Assembly: GCF_030247195.1 (NCBI RefSeq)
Contig: NC_080671.1
Span: 4,802,501-4,866,500 of the forward strand
Length of the DNA: 64,000 nucleotides
Reading direction: 5' to 3'
Source of the DNA: Topomyia yanbarensis
Taxonomy: Eukaryota; Arthropoda; Insecta; Diptera; Culicidae
In this document: one piece after another, positions 1 to 11,220 of the stretch
Position numbering within the stretch: position 1 is the first letter of the stretch
Layout: the number at the start of each line of letters is the position of its first letter
Translations under genes and position numbers: made by a program
The notes under the pieces: generated by a model
Seen by the model: the letters and a program-made list of their open reading frames with translations, nothing else
Database searches by the model: none
What the model was told of the DNA's origin: nothing

Positions 1-379
1 TAGATGAACCTATGTACAGAGAGCTGAAATTTAAGGATATGCTTTTGTTCCTAACCCAGTGTGGTAAAGAGCTATAGTTTTTTTTAGCCGTATTTGAATG
101 ACAATATCTCTTGGGGGGTGTTGTCGTTCTGTTACCTCAATATCCCCTCGGGGGGGGGGGGGGGGGTAGGTTTGAGTAGAGGTTCTACATCCCTCCGGGG
201 GTTGGAAGTTTTATTCCTGCTGTTGTAGCACCTGCAGATCGTTCAGCATCACTCCGGGGGTGCAGAATTCTCTGTTTTAATTGTTCTGTGTCGTTGTTTT
301 CCTTACCCCTAACCTTACCACTTCCCCAATCCTTCCCATCAGGAAAATGATGAAAAGACGATTCTTGGCAAGGCACAAA
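1..379. other. Unassigned leading stretch with a G17 run
   Basis: No gene is visible. A pure run of 17 G lies at 150-166, with shorter G5 clusters at about 197 and 255. The right end may already belong to the 5' part of the LINE that follows, because a short stretch at about 385-400 reads in a frame compatible with reverse transcriptase, but the similarity is too weak to place a boundary. Confidence 0.4.
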
Positions 380-1427
380 TCTCCGATCAACATGGGGAAC
401 GTGCCATTTGAGCCAGACGCTACTGATTCCTGATTCCTGAACAGAGAGTATGGAACATCGCGCTCAAACCGACGTTGTTTACACCGACTTATCTGCCGCT
501 TTTGACAAGATAAACCACGATATCTCAATAGCAAAAATGGAGAGATTTGGAATTAATGGTAGTATTTTGCAATGGTTTCGATCCTACCTCACTGACCGAG
601 AGATAGCGGTTGTCATAGGAAAATGCCAGGCCCCTGCATTCTCTTCTACATCTGGAACACCTCAAGGAAGCCACTTGGGACCGTTGATGTTTCTGATAAA
701 CTTCAATGATGTACATCTAATTTTGAAGACTCCACGATTATCGTTCGCAGATGACCTCAAGATTTTTCGCCTAATTCGTTCAATTGAAGATTACAGAGTT
801 CTCCAACAGCAGCTTGCTTGCGGATTGGTGTAACACGAACCGCATGTATGTAAACCCGAAGAAGTGCTCGGTAATATCTTTTTCACGGAAGAAGGATTCG
901 ATTTATTTTAACTACCGTCTACTAGCGACAGAAATCGAACATGTCAGTCACGTGAAGGATCTGGGAGTGATTCTGGATTCTCAACTTACGTTTAAACAAC
1001 ACGTATCCTATGCAGTAGGTAAAGCGTCTCGAGCACTGGGATGCATATTCAGGATAGCCAAAAACTTTACGGATGTTTATTGTCTCAAATCGCTGTACTG
1101 CTGTTTATCCCGATCAATTCTAGAATATTGCCCTGAAGTGTGGAGCCCGAACTATAATAATGGCGCTGAAAGAATTTAAAGTGTGCAGCGACGCTTTTTA
1201 CGTTTCGCGCTCCGTAGATTGCCGTGGAGAGATCCTGTCCGACTACCTAGCTAAGAAAACCGATGTCAGCTGATTCAACTAGAGCCCCTACATGTTCGAA
1301 GGAATACCGCAAGAGCTTTGTTCATCGCTGACACTCTGCAAGGTCGTATAGATGCCCCAGCTATTTTGGAACAAATCAACATAAGCGTCGCACCTCGAGC
1401 ACTACGTAACAACGATATGTTCCGGTT
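380..1427 (+). pseudogene. LINE A: CR1/Jockey-superfamily reverse transcriptase, 5' portion, broken
   Basis: Remnant of the polymerase of a non-LTR retrotransposon, which copies element RNA at the nick in target DNA. Visible reverse transcriptase blocks are DLSAAFDKINHD (about 500), GTPQGSHLGPL (about 655) and the catalytic FADDLKIF (about 748), then a thumb-type region ending in LGVILDSQLTF and SILEYCPEVW. The frame shifts between about 784 and 833. Two TAA codons (1177-1179 and 1252-1254) interrupt an otherwise continuous frame that resumes with SVQRRFLRFALRRLPWRDP, so the copy is dead. The coding sequence stops at 1427 because another element inserted there; its continuation is at 6919. 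A short GATTCCT duplication near 424-437 also disturbs the frame. The CR1 versus Jockey assignment is from remembered family motifs and is uncertain. Confidence 0.85.
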
Positions 1428-1881
1428 ACGTGCAAGTATTGTAATCAGACAGCACACCACGGACAACCTTGCGCGGAAGATACAGAGGAGAATGCATCTC
1501 TACCGATTGCCAACGCATCCACGGCAAACCAAGTCTAAAAAGAATTTTCAATTCAATTTAATACCTGAACCACAAACCGTTGCCAAATTTGTGACAGCTG
1601 TTCAGTCCAAATTGACAACTGCCAAAGCAGCATCCAGCACCCCTGAAACAACTGTAAGTAACATCGGTGATGAAGATAATAAGAATGACGACGGATTTAC
1701 ATTGGTCACCCGTAAGTGCAAGAAGCAGGAAAGAACATCTGGTCGCGAGCACCAAGGCACTTTTAACGTTGATGACCTTGATACAGAGGACAGGAGAGAA
1801 TTAAAAGGTCCCCATGACGCAGTAGGCGAGCCGCGAAAGAAGGTCTCCGCTCGCAATACAAAGTTGCGCGCACGAGATCCA
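1428..1881 (+). mobile_element. Element B, 5' part: deleted non-LTR element with ORF1-like fragment
   Basis: Element inserted in LINE A. Both junctions carry the 13-bp duplication ATATGTTCCGGTT (1415-1427 and 6906-6918). The segment holds an open frame of about 130 codons beginning near 1489 and ending at 1884. It is basic and acidic in patches, with the motif DDGFTLVTRKCKKQ, which resembles the C-terminal part of gag-like ORF1 proteins of non-LTR elements; this is a weak family guess. The longer frame that starts upstream simply runs across the junction from LINE A. A diverged relative of the part at 1565-1650 occurs at 39215-39330. The reverse transcriptase of B is absent, so B is an internally deleted, non-autonomous copy. 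Confidence 0.6.
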
Positions 1882-1918
1882 TGAGCATGAGCATGAGCAT
1901 GATGACCGCACAATTCGT

Positions 1919-2335
1919 AGTTGCTACTCCGTGATTGGCCAGAACAGGCGAAATTGCACAGTGAATCAACGAATGGAGCCTGGGAGTAGCTATCCATCCT
2001 CAATGTGCACGTTTCGAGAGTTCTATACTTTGAAATGCCAATAACAGCGCCGGCCACGTCCTTACAGTCATCGGGGAAGGAAAGGAATGTTAGTGTAACA
2101 AACGTTGTTATGGAAACCGTGTATACCTCTGCATCTCCACGTTTGTCACGGGAAGGAGTTTTTGTTAGTGGGATGGGGTAAAAAGTTGCATAAATTTGGA
2201 TTCACCTTGATAAGTGATACAATATATACAACTCTCAGAAGTATTATCATGTGTTTATTGCTCTGGGCAGCCGGCTGCCGAGAATTTATAATAGATTTAT
2301 CGTTTGTTGAATTAATTCAGAAATGCTTGGTTTGT
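1919..2335 (+). repeat. Dispersed repeat segment of block C, with second copy at 45.4/47.3 kb
   Basis: GTTGCTACTCCG followed by TTGGCCAGAAC at 1919-1944 is matched at 45403-45428. GGGCAGCCGGCTGCCGAGAA at about 2267-2286 is matched at about 47291-47310, with further similarity on both sides. The order and orientation are the same at both places. The 77-codon frame at 2105-2338 has no recognisable domain and I do not call it a gene. Confidence 0.6.
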
Positions 2336-3464
2336 TAGAAATGCAACTTCAACTCCGGACTGCCGGCCGTCGGGAGTGTTGCTTATGTTTAGTCGAATAA
2401 AACGGTACGTGAACGATGCAATTATTGCTTGTTTCTTTACTCCCTCACAACGCGTCATCCGAATAATACAATATAATACAAAGCGATTACTTTTATCATC
2501 TTGAGCCATTTGTTGATATCGATAACATATGTAATTGAATATTTCGCACTATAAATGTATATTATCGCGTTAAAACTTTGGTTTTATTATATGCAACGAG
2601 ACGATAACTATGTATTGTTTTCTTTCTCGACGAAGACGCCACGCAATAGCCATTGGCACGCGTTGTTATACTAACTGGAGGGCATTATGAGTAAAATATA
2701 AGCATCGCCTAAGTACCAAAAACAACCGACTTTGCACGGCGAACATACAACCGACGACAATCGCGCGTAGTTTTTATGATAACTACAAGAAATAAATCAA
2801 GAATGCAGACAAGAAGAACGATAAGAATAGCACTTATTTAATACAACAACGTGCAAATACTAGAAAATGCAAGTAGTGAAGTGAGTTTTCATCAAAACTA
2901 TCTATCATTCCCAAATCAAACCCATTAATCTTTCCAATGATGTTTCAGTACATATCGAAAGTGAATAATTTCGACTAGTATATTGTGCAAAGGCGCTCAT
3001 TCGCACATAGGACCCTTTCAATAAGTTTGCTTGAATTAATGAGTACCCATGTAGTTACGCGCACTGGTTTTGTACTTCTTGTGCACTTTTGAGCAGAAGT
3101 GAATAAAAAAACACTACATGACATTATAATATGCAAAGATAAGCAAAGCCTTGGTACTATCAGATGAGCTAAAAAAATTCAATTCGTTAGCTAGTCCACA
3201 ACACCGCGCATTATTTGACTTTATCGTCAACTCTAGACTGATGATAAAAATGATCATCTCTTACGGAAGGAGGATAAGATCAAAGTCCATAAGGAAGCGA
3301 TAAACTAAAGAAGGAAAAATTAGAATCGTTCCACCAACAATATAGAAAAAAATCCAGGCATGCTATGTTAACGATAGACACTTAATAGGTATAAAGTATT
3401 CTCTCCTTGCTTCAAATGGAAAACGTTGCTTATCCTCTCCGCGAGAGAATAAATGTAATGCCTG

Positions 3465-3690
3465 AATATAATATAATATAATATAATATAATATAATATA
3501 ATATAATATAATATAATATAATATAATATAATATAATATAATATAATATAATATAATATAATATAATATAATATAATATAATATAATATAATATAATATA
3601 ATATAATATAATATAATATAATATAATATAATATAATATAATATAATATAATATAATATAATATAATAAAATATAATTTAATATAATATA
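3465..3690. repeat. (ATAAT)n microsatellite
   Basis: Period-5 array, pure from 3465 to about 3668 and then interrupted by a few A/T changes up to 3690. About 45 units. It could bind TBP-like proteins in principle, but nothing else suggests a promoter. Confidence 0.97.
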
Positions 3691-4300
3691 CAGCTGAAAC
3701 AGGTAAATCAGGAAGCTATAAAATAAATTACTCCATTACTCGCACTAAAAGAATAAATGTAAAAGCAATGTCAGGGCAACAAGAAAAGAGTTCTATCATC
3801 TAGCGAGTGGGTGGGAAAATATCGATCAGTGCCTACGAAAATGTTAAATAATAAAAATGATAATACTAGCTGTTCACATTTCGAACATCATGAAACAAGC
3901 GCCAATCGTAGTTTCTTCTTCCTATAACAAACCCAGTTTGTGCTATGTAAGCTCACAATCATCAATGTACTATATCAAACACGTGTGGGCGAGCGTCACG
4001 TTTGAATGCACCAGTAACTGAAAAGTCGAAGAAAGTATGTGTGAATTGGGAATTATTACGTCATAATACTACACAAATCGAGCAAGAGAGCAAACAGCAT
4101 TGCCACACCTGTATAGTATCTAATACATTGCCCTACATTAACTGTTAGTATGTATGGGTAAAACAAATTAAATAGTTCACACTCTTTACATTAGTTTGTG
4201 TGACAGTAACTGGATTTTGTAAAACCACGAGCGGACGACACTAATATATATGTTTGTATGGAGGAAAATCCACCAAAGTTATTGATACACTTGTCGATTG

Positions 4301-5983
4301 TAGGGTTCGTCGCGGTTGCGGTAATTACCGCAACCGCGCGGTATTTACCGCACCCGCACCTCAAAAGCTGCGGTGCGGTGAGACACTTTTTCCCGCAGAT
4401 GCGGTGCGGGAAATGAGCTTTTACCGCGCGGTATTACCGCAACCGCACTTCAAAAAATAATTGATAAAGTCTGCAGTCTGCATTAAAAAGTGAATTAAAA
4501 CTATGACTTTTGCCATTTGAGAAGGACGCAACTAGATTTATTTTCTGAACGAATGCTTAGCAATGTCCTTATTATGGCTTATATTAGGAACATCTCTCTG
4601 TCAGAACGTTCGAGTTTTATTTATTACCCTACAATAGAGAAACATGATAAACATTTAATTGCTCTAATTTCCATAGACTTGACAATGATTTGAAAACAAA
4701 TCCGAATATAATCTGTCTTCGACCTATCGCTACTTGATTTTTTTACATTGTGGTCATTCAAATATGATAAAACAGACTGTTACTAAGAAATAAAATCTAT
4801 AAGCTGTGTTAAATATACCATTATTATTGAACATTTTGACATATTTTGAAAACTATTCATTTTATACTTCAAAGAAAAATTTCGAACCTTTTCAAATACA
4901 TAAAACGCAAAATCCATTCATTGAAAAACAATTGAATTTTACTGTCAAATCCAATTACAAAATGCTTCATTTCTCCTGATTCCACTTGGCAATTGTGGAA
5001 TTATGACTCGTTTTTTCAACTTTTCTCAACTGTGAATTTTGATTAATTTGGAGAACTTAGAGATGAACTAATGATACTACGACTTAAAAACAATCCAAAG
5101 AATGTAATTATCATCATCGAAGTTGGAAGAATTTTTTTTCGCGTGCGTCCATTGTTCGTCCAACTGGGAATTTTCTACCAAATTAACAAATAATATTTTT
5201 CAGTTAGGAGTATTTTGTAACTTTTTGAAAGTAAAGCTTTCGAAGTTAGTGTTGGGCATTGCGATTTTTATTGTGTTTCTCAAAGTCTCCCTTAAGGTAT
5301 TCCTTCATATTGTGACAAGTGTCGAAGTTAGCCCAGATGCCAAATTTTGCATAGTTTGGACAGTTTTTCCTTAATTGAAAATTTATCTCGAAACTTTAAC
5401 GTAGGGGTTAGGTATTTTTTCATAGAATCTGTATACAAAGTTTGAAAAAAATCGGTTAAGTAGTTTTTGAATGGCAGGTAACACCGCAAATCATGTTTTT
5501 CCAGAGACGTGCTACAAAAAGCTTCGTCACCGAGTCGTTTGTCGATATTTTTGCATGGAAAAATTACAGCATGTTGTTGAAATGATACACTATAATGTAC
5601 AAAAGTTTTGATCAGTTCGCTTCACGAAAAGTTTAAAAAAAATTGAGAAAAAGTGTTTTTTTCACGCCAAAACCCTTACCCCTCTTAATAAAACTTGCAA
5701 AGTTGAATATTTTCATAAATGTTACATTCTGAGGAGTCCGTCAAAGATAATTTTCGTGTAAATAAGAATAACATTTTACTAAATATGGCTATACAAAACA
5801 AATCAATAATTTTTAAGCACAATTTTTAAAATACATGATTTTTACCGCATTTACCGCATTACCGCGCGGTGCGGTGCGGTAAATGCAATGCGGTTGCGGT
5901 AAGCGGAGCGGTTTTATTATTTTTTTGCGGTTGCGGTGCGGATTATCCATTTACCGCCCACATCCGCACCGCGACGAACCCTA
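4301..5983. mobile_element. hAT-like non-autonomous element 1
   Basis: The ends are inverted: TAGGGTTCGTCGCGGT at the left and its mirror CGCGACGAACCCTA at the right. An exact 8-bp duplication GTCGATTG flanks it (4293-4300 and 5984-5991), which is the hallmark of the hAT superfamily. The subterminal 150 bp at each end are dense in GCGGTNNCCGC-type short repeats, probable transposase-binding sites by analogy with hAT elements. The interior is AT-rich, and no frame with transposase features is seen (the 83-codon frame at 5123-5374 is unrecognised). It therefore depends on a transposase supplied elsewhere. Confidence 0.85.
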
Positions 5984-6762
5984 GTCGATTGCAAAGCAAA
6001 TTATAAAAGAATAATTAAAAACATTTACATGGTAGAATAATAAACCAATTAAGAAAATTATAATAAAGGAATGAAATCACCGTAATTCTCCAGTACGACG
6101 TAGCCTAGCCATTTTTATTCTTTCCGACTGAGCGGCTTGTTTCCAATTCATCATGCGCCATCCTATCAGGCAATATATGCTTCCCCCCCCCCCCCAGCTA
6201 CACATCTTCAAAACTAGACTAATGTATATTAAACGAACACTACACTTCTATCTTCTTGTGGTCCACTACATAAGAGTGCCATATTCATTATTCATAACGA
6301 ACTAAATTTCGACGGCTCCGAAATCACTATTACGTTGCCTTTATTCATGCAACTTTCGATGCTCTCACACTATTGCGCTTTATAATCAACAACACTTTCG
6401 CTTCATCTATAGCTTTGACATCTTCTGTACGCTTCTAGTTTCAACACTAGCTCGATAAGGAATCCGGTTAACTTTGGCGTGGAACTAGGAACACACATCC
6501 ACAAACTCAATACCCTCACATTCTCGATTATTCAACATGGTCGCCTAAGATGTTTGGTTCGATGAACATTATAACAACCCAATTTTACTGGAAAATCATC
6601 TTAATAACAGCTGTTTTCACTTCACATCACAAAATTTTTTAAACCTTTAATTTTAAAACGAATTCTGGGCACTATAACATTATTATTCCGCTGATGCTAC
6701 AAAAATTTTACGGAGCGTACGAAACGAGCTGTTCAATTTAAGCAGTGCTGCCAAAAACCTCC

Positions 6763-6905
6763 ACAAAGTTGCGCGCACGAGATCCAACGGACAAACAATA
6801 ATATTTGTTTTTATTTTTATTTTTCACATATTGTAAACACATAAAAGATCCACGGCTCCGTTAAGCTACCGCTATGAGCCGTGTCAAATAAACGAAATAA
6901 AAAAA
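6763..6905 (+). mobile_element. Element B, 3' UTR and A tail
   Basis: This is the 3' end of the element that starts at 1428. It carries a short hairpin-forming segment (CCACGGCTC at about 6850, GAGCCGTG at about 6877), an AAATAAA polyadenylation signal at about 6886, and an A-rich tail abutting the right copy of the 13-bp target duplication. The hairpin followed by the A tail is typical of mosquito Jockey-type 3' ends, as I remember them. Confidence 0.6.
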
Positions 6906-6918
6906 ATATGTTCCGGTT

Positions 6919-7205
6919 GCCATTCCAACGCACAAATTATAGTATGTATGGAGCCATCACTGGTCTGCAACGAATTTTCAACCAGGTAGCTTCAGCATTT
7001 GATTTCAACGTTTCTCGACATACTCTGCGTGTACGTTTCTCCAGATTGTTTAATCAACACTTGACCTTTTTATTCTTTGTTTGTAATTATTGTATGATTA
7101 TTGTTTTTATGTGCGACTTGAGTATTAGAAATAAAATTAGTATTTAGGCTAACATCATTGGGGCTTTGATATGCCTGTTGATGTATTAAACAAAATAAAC
7201 AAATT
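6919..7205 (+). pseudogene. LINE A: C-terminal part and 3' end, continuation of 380-1427
   Basis: The frame after the insertion reads MFRLPFQRTNY, then a segment with FDFNVSRHTLRVRF, and stops at about 7147. This is the conserved tail seen in mosquito CR1/Jockey-like reverse transcriptases. Joining it to the frame that ends NNDMFRL at 1427 gives one continuous reading frame, which shows that the 5.5 kb between them was inserted later. A short A-rich tail with the AAATAAACAAAT pattern at about 7180-7205 looks like the LINE 3' end. The exact 3' boundary is an estimate. Confidence 0.8.
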
Positions 7206-8014
7206 TTATAAATGCACAATTAAAAATACTCCATTTTTACAAAATTTCATCAATTTCTGGTCGTTTAAACCATTATCTTAACGATGCCATATTAACAAGT
7301 CTGGGAATTGATTTCCTGAAATGTCAAACATGTCCATTTGTGGTTATACTATCATAATAGAACAATAAAAATCTTTGAGTTGAAATACAATCTCACCAAC
7401 AAACATATTGATTGAGTTTGACTCACAAGGCTGTTGAACGTATAATACATTTTCCCGTCTGTATTTGAACCCGCAAGGGTTCAGAGTATTACTAGCATTA
7501 GCAGCATGTAACCGAAGAAATAACTGGGAAGTTATCAAAAACAACAGGTAAAATTTCTGGAACAAGGCTTTGCCTTATCGTCATTACTCCTATTCCTAGT
7601 GCTAAGTAAATAACAATACTTTCGTAACACTTGTTTCTGTTGCGTCGACACTTTTACACTGTTCCACGAATACAATAAAATTCAACTTATTGTTATTACT
7701 TCGTTAGTTGGTTTTCTAAGGGGTGTTTCACGTTGCCCATGATTGACAAACAAGCAACCTGACACGAGCTATAACTATCTCAACATGTAAGCCTCATTAT
7801 TACCATGTTCCACCGATGATTGCAAGACCAGCTAGAAAAGGAAGGTCAAAAAGGATCACATCCACTATTCCACTTAAAAATACATTCAGCTCAACCGTGA
7901 ATATGTCGACTGCCTCGAGTCAGTATATGGAAAATAAAACCGAAAAAAAATAAAGCACTAAATGTATAAAAAAAACCGATGTAATACTATGACATAACCA
8001 ATGGCTATACTCAC
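7206..8014. other. Intron or intergenic DNA downstream of the Ig exons
   Basis: No domain, RNA gene or repeat boundary is recognised. If the Ig gene is intact, this belongs to the intron that follows exon 8015-8146 on the minus strand, since that exon ends in a good donor and no further Ig exon is seen to the left in the window. Confidence 0.4.
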
Positions 8015-8146
8015 GGAATAATGGCTGTCCATTGAAGTACCACGACACCGACGGTTCCGGATGTCCTCTCACCTCGCACCGGATGGTGGCGTCCTTATCT
8101 TCCACCGCCGTTTGAACGGTTCGTGTGTCCCGGAACGAGATTGGCT
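8015..8146 (-). CDS. Ig-domain cell-adhesion-type protein, internal exon 2 of 2 visible
   Basis: A 132-bp exon that continues in phase from 8241: after the splice the protein reads KMIVNEPISFRDTRTVQTAV. It encodes the first half of a second Ig domain, with the cysteine in TIRCEVRGHPEP and the tryptophan in VSWYFNG. The second cysteine must lie in a later exon. The acceptor is CCGCAG after a T-rich tract (8147-8165), and the donor is GTGAGT at 8009-8014. The later exon is not found to the left, where retrotransposons begin, so the next intron is long or the gene is truncated. Ig domains split by a central intron are common in animal cell-adhesion genes. Confidence 0.8.
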
Positions 8147-8240
8147 CTGCGGTAGTGCAAAAAAAAAACAAGTGGAAAAGAAGCAACGAATGAATGCCAA
8201 ACACCGTAAACTTATGAACTCTCGTTGGCCTGCCACTCAC

Positions 8241-8639
8241 CATTAACTATCATTTTGAAGGACTTTTTCCGAACCTTCCCGCTGCCATCGTCCGCCGCCT
8301 CGCAGGTCCAGTTACCCTGGTCCGGTCGGATAATGGACTCGAAGATGAGGGTTAGCGATCCGCCGAGCTCCTCGATGTGCACCCGTCCCTTGGTGTCGGT
8401 GACAATGGCGTTCTTCGGATTGCGCCACTTGAGTTTCACGTCCGGGTTGGAGAACCGGCAGCTCACCATCCGGGACTGGTTCACAAAGTGGGCCATCTCC
8501 TCGTCCGGTATCAACGACAGCACCGAACTGGGTGGAGGAGGAGGAGGATGATGACCGTGTGCTGGTGGATCGCTGGAACCGGTGCTACTGTCGGTGGTTT
8601 TCCCACTGTCCAGCGTGTGGTTACCGTAGATGGAGGAAA
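8241..8639 (-). CDS. Ig-domain cell-adhesion-type protein, internal exon 1 of 2 visible
   Basis: Exon of a gene for an extracellular immunoglobulin-superfamily protein. It encodes an N-terminal low-complexity region with a run of six prolines (HHPPPPPPSSV), then one Ig domain. The domain shows the first cysteine in MVSCRF, the core tryptophan in KLKWRNP, and the second cysteine in the diagnostic DxGNWTCEA motif. There are N-glycosylation sequons in the frame (NQS, NWT, NHT). The acceptor is a CTACCAG after a pyrimidine-rich tract at 8640-8660, and the donor is GTGAGT at 8235-8240. The phase matches the next exon at 8146. The paired Ig arrangement resembles NCAM/Fasciclin II-type proteins and the Drosophila fipi-type secreted Ig protein, but I cannot decide between them. 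The 5' exons with signal peptide are not visible. Confidence 0.8.
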
Positions 8640-11220
8640 CTGGTAGTGGAGAGAAGAGGGCGTTTGGACATGTGTCAAAGTTGCTTTCTTTTTTGATGAT
8701 TATAATGAAATTGTAATTTATGGTGTTTACTATAATTGACATTACGGATTGAGAATAATGAGCTCTCGTTGTTTGGATTTTAGTTAAACGGGTTCGGTTT
8801 CCACCGCATTGTTTGGACTGAACATACCGGTGTTCTGAGCACATATCGCCTAAAATAAGCGAGCAGTCGGAAATGGAGAAGAGCAAACCGCAATCCATCA
8901 TCCACAGAATGTGGGTAAACATTGGAAATGTGCTGCACAAATATGTTCGACGTATGTAACGTGAAACCAGTTTAATTTAAAAAAGGGACAGCTCATGGAT
9001 GGTAAATAATTGCACACCGCTGGTGGGTTTGATATATTTCAGAATCGTATCACGTTTGTGGATTTTATTTTTTCACCGTTTCCATAATAAAGTGTTTCCC
9101 AAATTTCGCAATTAACTAGTAGAACTTTGCAATTTTGCTGCTTTGAGTGACGATTTAATATAAATCGTAACAAATATTTACGAAAGAGTTTTATTTAAAG
9201 AAAAAAATGGACGAGCTGAAAATTTAATTTACAGCCATGCCGTCGAAAATTCCACACATAAGAGACTCCAGTGTTCCTTATTGACGTTCATGTGTACTGG
9301 TCAAGTAGGCCATGAATATTCGCCTGTTTGGCAGCTTCACATCCACTTTTGACAATGTGAACATTTTCGCGCAATTAGATTGCAATTCTTCTATGGTTAC
9401 ATCCATATATGATGTAGCATTTTTGAGTGATTTATCACATCCTCATCTTAGTATCTTTTTACTAACCTTTAAATTCCCTGATAATGACGTAAGTTCACAG
9501 TAATCCCTGTAATCATAGGCAGCTCCAGCCCGTTAGTAAAAGGGGCACGCCACTCTGATGTAATAGATCTTATAAACAATTTAGAAAATAAATTTCGTGT
9601 TTCGGTATTTCCAGCAAAACCACGAATGAATAGTTCAAATAATAAACAGCACATCTGCTCGGTCAACAAACTGCACTTCACATAAATATTTCCATCCCAA
9701 AGTTGTCTATGTGTCCCCCATCATTGAAGGTCAGCATAAACCGGCGTAATTATTATTCACAATCAATCAATCAATTATCTACCTTAGGACTATTTTAAAT
9801 ACATTAAATCTTATTTGAAATGCGTATATGCTTCACTCAAGGAAGTCACTCAGGACAACTGATTTTGAATTTTTTCATCAGTGACCTCTGTTAACGCCTC
9901 ATCAAAACCGTAGCGTGGACATCGGGTGCCCTTGGCGGAGTCTCAACTTTGCGCCCCTTTGGTTTTTACTTTAGTTTATTTTTTCAATTCGACCTTCAAA
10001 TAATAATTTGTGTGCATGGAAATGGCCCACCTACTTCCTACTTAATTCATGGTTGACTGTCGTTCATTTCATGTAAATTCCAACAACAAATCTTCTACTG
10101 TAAATTTAGGAAATCAGTTGATGCTAGGTGTTTGAAGGCGACGGAGGGAGCATCTATTCAGACGACTGTATATTAGAGCGCCAATGGCATGTATGGAAAG
10201 CAGGTGACCATCGAATTCAATAACCGGATGCACATCCACAAAAAAAAAGTTTAGCTCAATCGGACGCGATTAAGGGGTTGCACAAAACGGTCAAAGTGCA
10301 AACATTTTCACCCGTGAGAATATTAAAAAAATTGAATTCGATTTTTTTTTGTAAAATAACTTAAAATGTAATGAAACATCGAGATCTACTGCCACCCTAA
10401 TTTTTTGTTTTGTTAATAGCCTTTATAAAACTTTGCAAAATTCTGGATTTGAGTTGATACTGAGGTTTGAAAAGGCTACTATTAATTTATTTGGGTGCGC
10501 GACGTTTGGCATACGTACGTTAGGCCTAATGGATGTTAGGTATAATGGACGTTAAGTATAATGGACGATTGGCATAATTCACCAAAATATAAAAAAAAAT
10601 CGAAAGGCTTTATTTATTATAGAGATTTCACTTGTTTTTCCAGGTTAGAAAAAAAATGACGCTTTGCTATACCATACCTTCGCATAACTTTAGCGAGAGA
10701 CTCCAAAATGAAAAACACCATGCGAGATATTTAAACCTTGCAAATGTTGAGTCTTTTTTTCTATTTTCTTTTTCTTTTGTTTAAATTTTGCTCTTATGTC
10801 GTCAATTTTTGACCGAATTGGATGAAACTGGCTTTAAAAGATCTGGAATTTAGTCCAGTTTCTATGTACCAAGTAGCGTTCAAATCCGTAGACCGGTTCC
10901 GGAGTTAATCCGAATTCCCGTGGGGTATATCCGGCATCCCAGTGGGGTGACGGACGAGTTTTGAAGAATCATCCCATAAATTTAAGTAATTGTGTTTTGA
11001 AATGTGCTACATATGACTACTTCCCATTGATCCTTCACAATAGACATGAATTGGACCAATCTGGGTCACCGGAGAACTGTTCCGGGAGAACCTAAGAAAA
11101 TGTATATGTTTTTCTATCATTCCAGTGATTTGGGTTCATAGCTTTATACGAAATGCGAAGTTCTTCCAATCATACGGTTCTACAGCTCCCTCAAGTTATG
11201 GCCATTCAGGCACCGGTTCC
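8640..11220. other. Intron or intergenic DNA upstream of the Ig exons
   Basis: No exon is recognised. About 9890-10030 is a diverged copy of part of repeat family D (see 20930-21680 and 37360-38225), matching around ACCGTAGCGT and the CTTTGG/GAGTCTC motifs. About 10500-10575 has a short degenerate tandem of roughly 16-bp units around TAATGGACGTTA. The rest is AT-rich and unassigned. Confidence 0.4.

Larger units (their letters stand above)
1882..6762. mobile_element. Block C: 4.9 kb insertion inside element B
   Basis: The block is flanked by a 24-bp perfect direct repeat (1858-1881 and 6763-6786, beginning ACAAAGTTGCGCGCACGAGA). It begins with three GAGCAT units at 1883-1900 and has no long coding frame. 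Segments at 1919-1944 and 2245-2320 recur, less well conserved, at 45403-45428 and 47268-47340, so C belongs to a dispersed family. Inside it lie the ATAAT microsatellite (3465-3690), a hAT-like element (4301-5983) and a C13 run (6183-6195). The rest, about 2340-3460, 3700-4290 and 6000-6760, is AT-rich with nothing I recognise. It could be an LTR or LINE derivative; the mechanism is not settled. Confidence 0.5.

Noticed and set aside
1318..1884. A single 188-codon host protein
   Set aside because: The first third is reverse transcriptase of LINE A and the rest is element B; the frame is fused by chance at the insertion junction.
3465..3690. Extended TATA promoter or matrix attachment region
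   Set aside because: It is a simple period-5 microsatellite without initiator or downstream gene.
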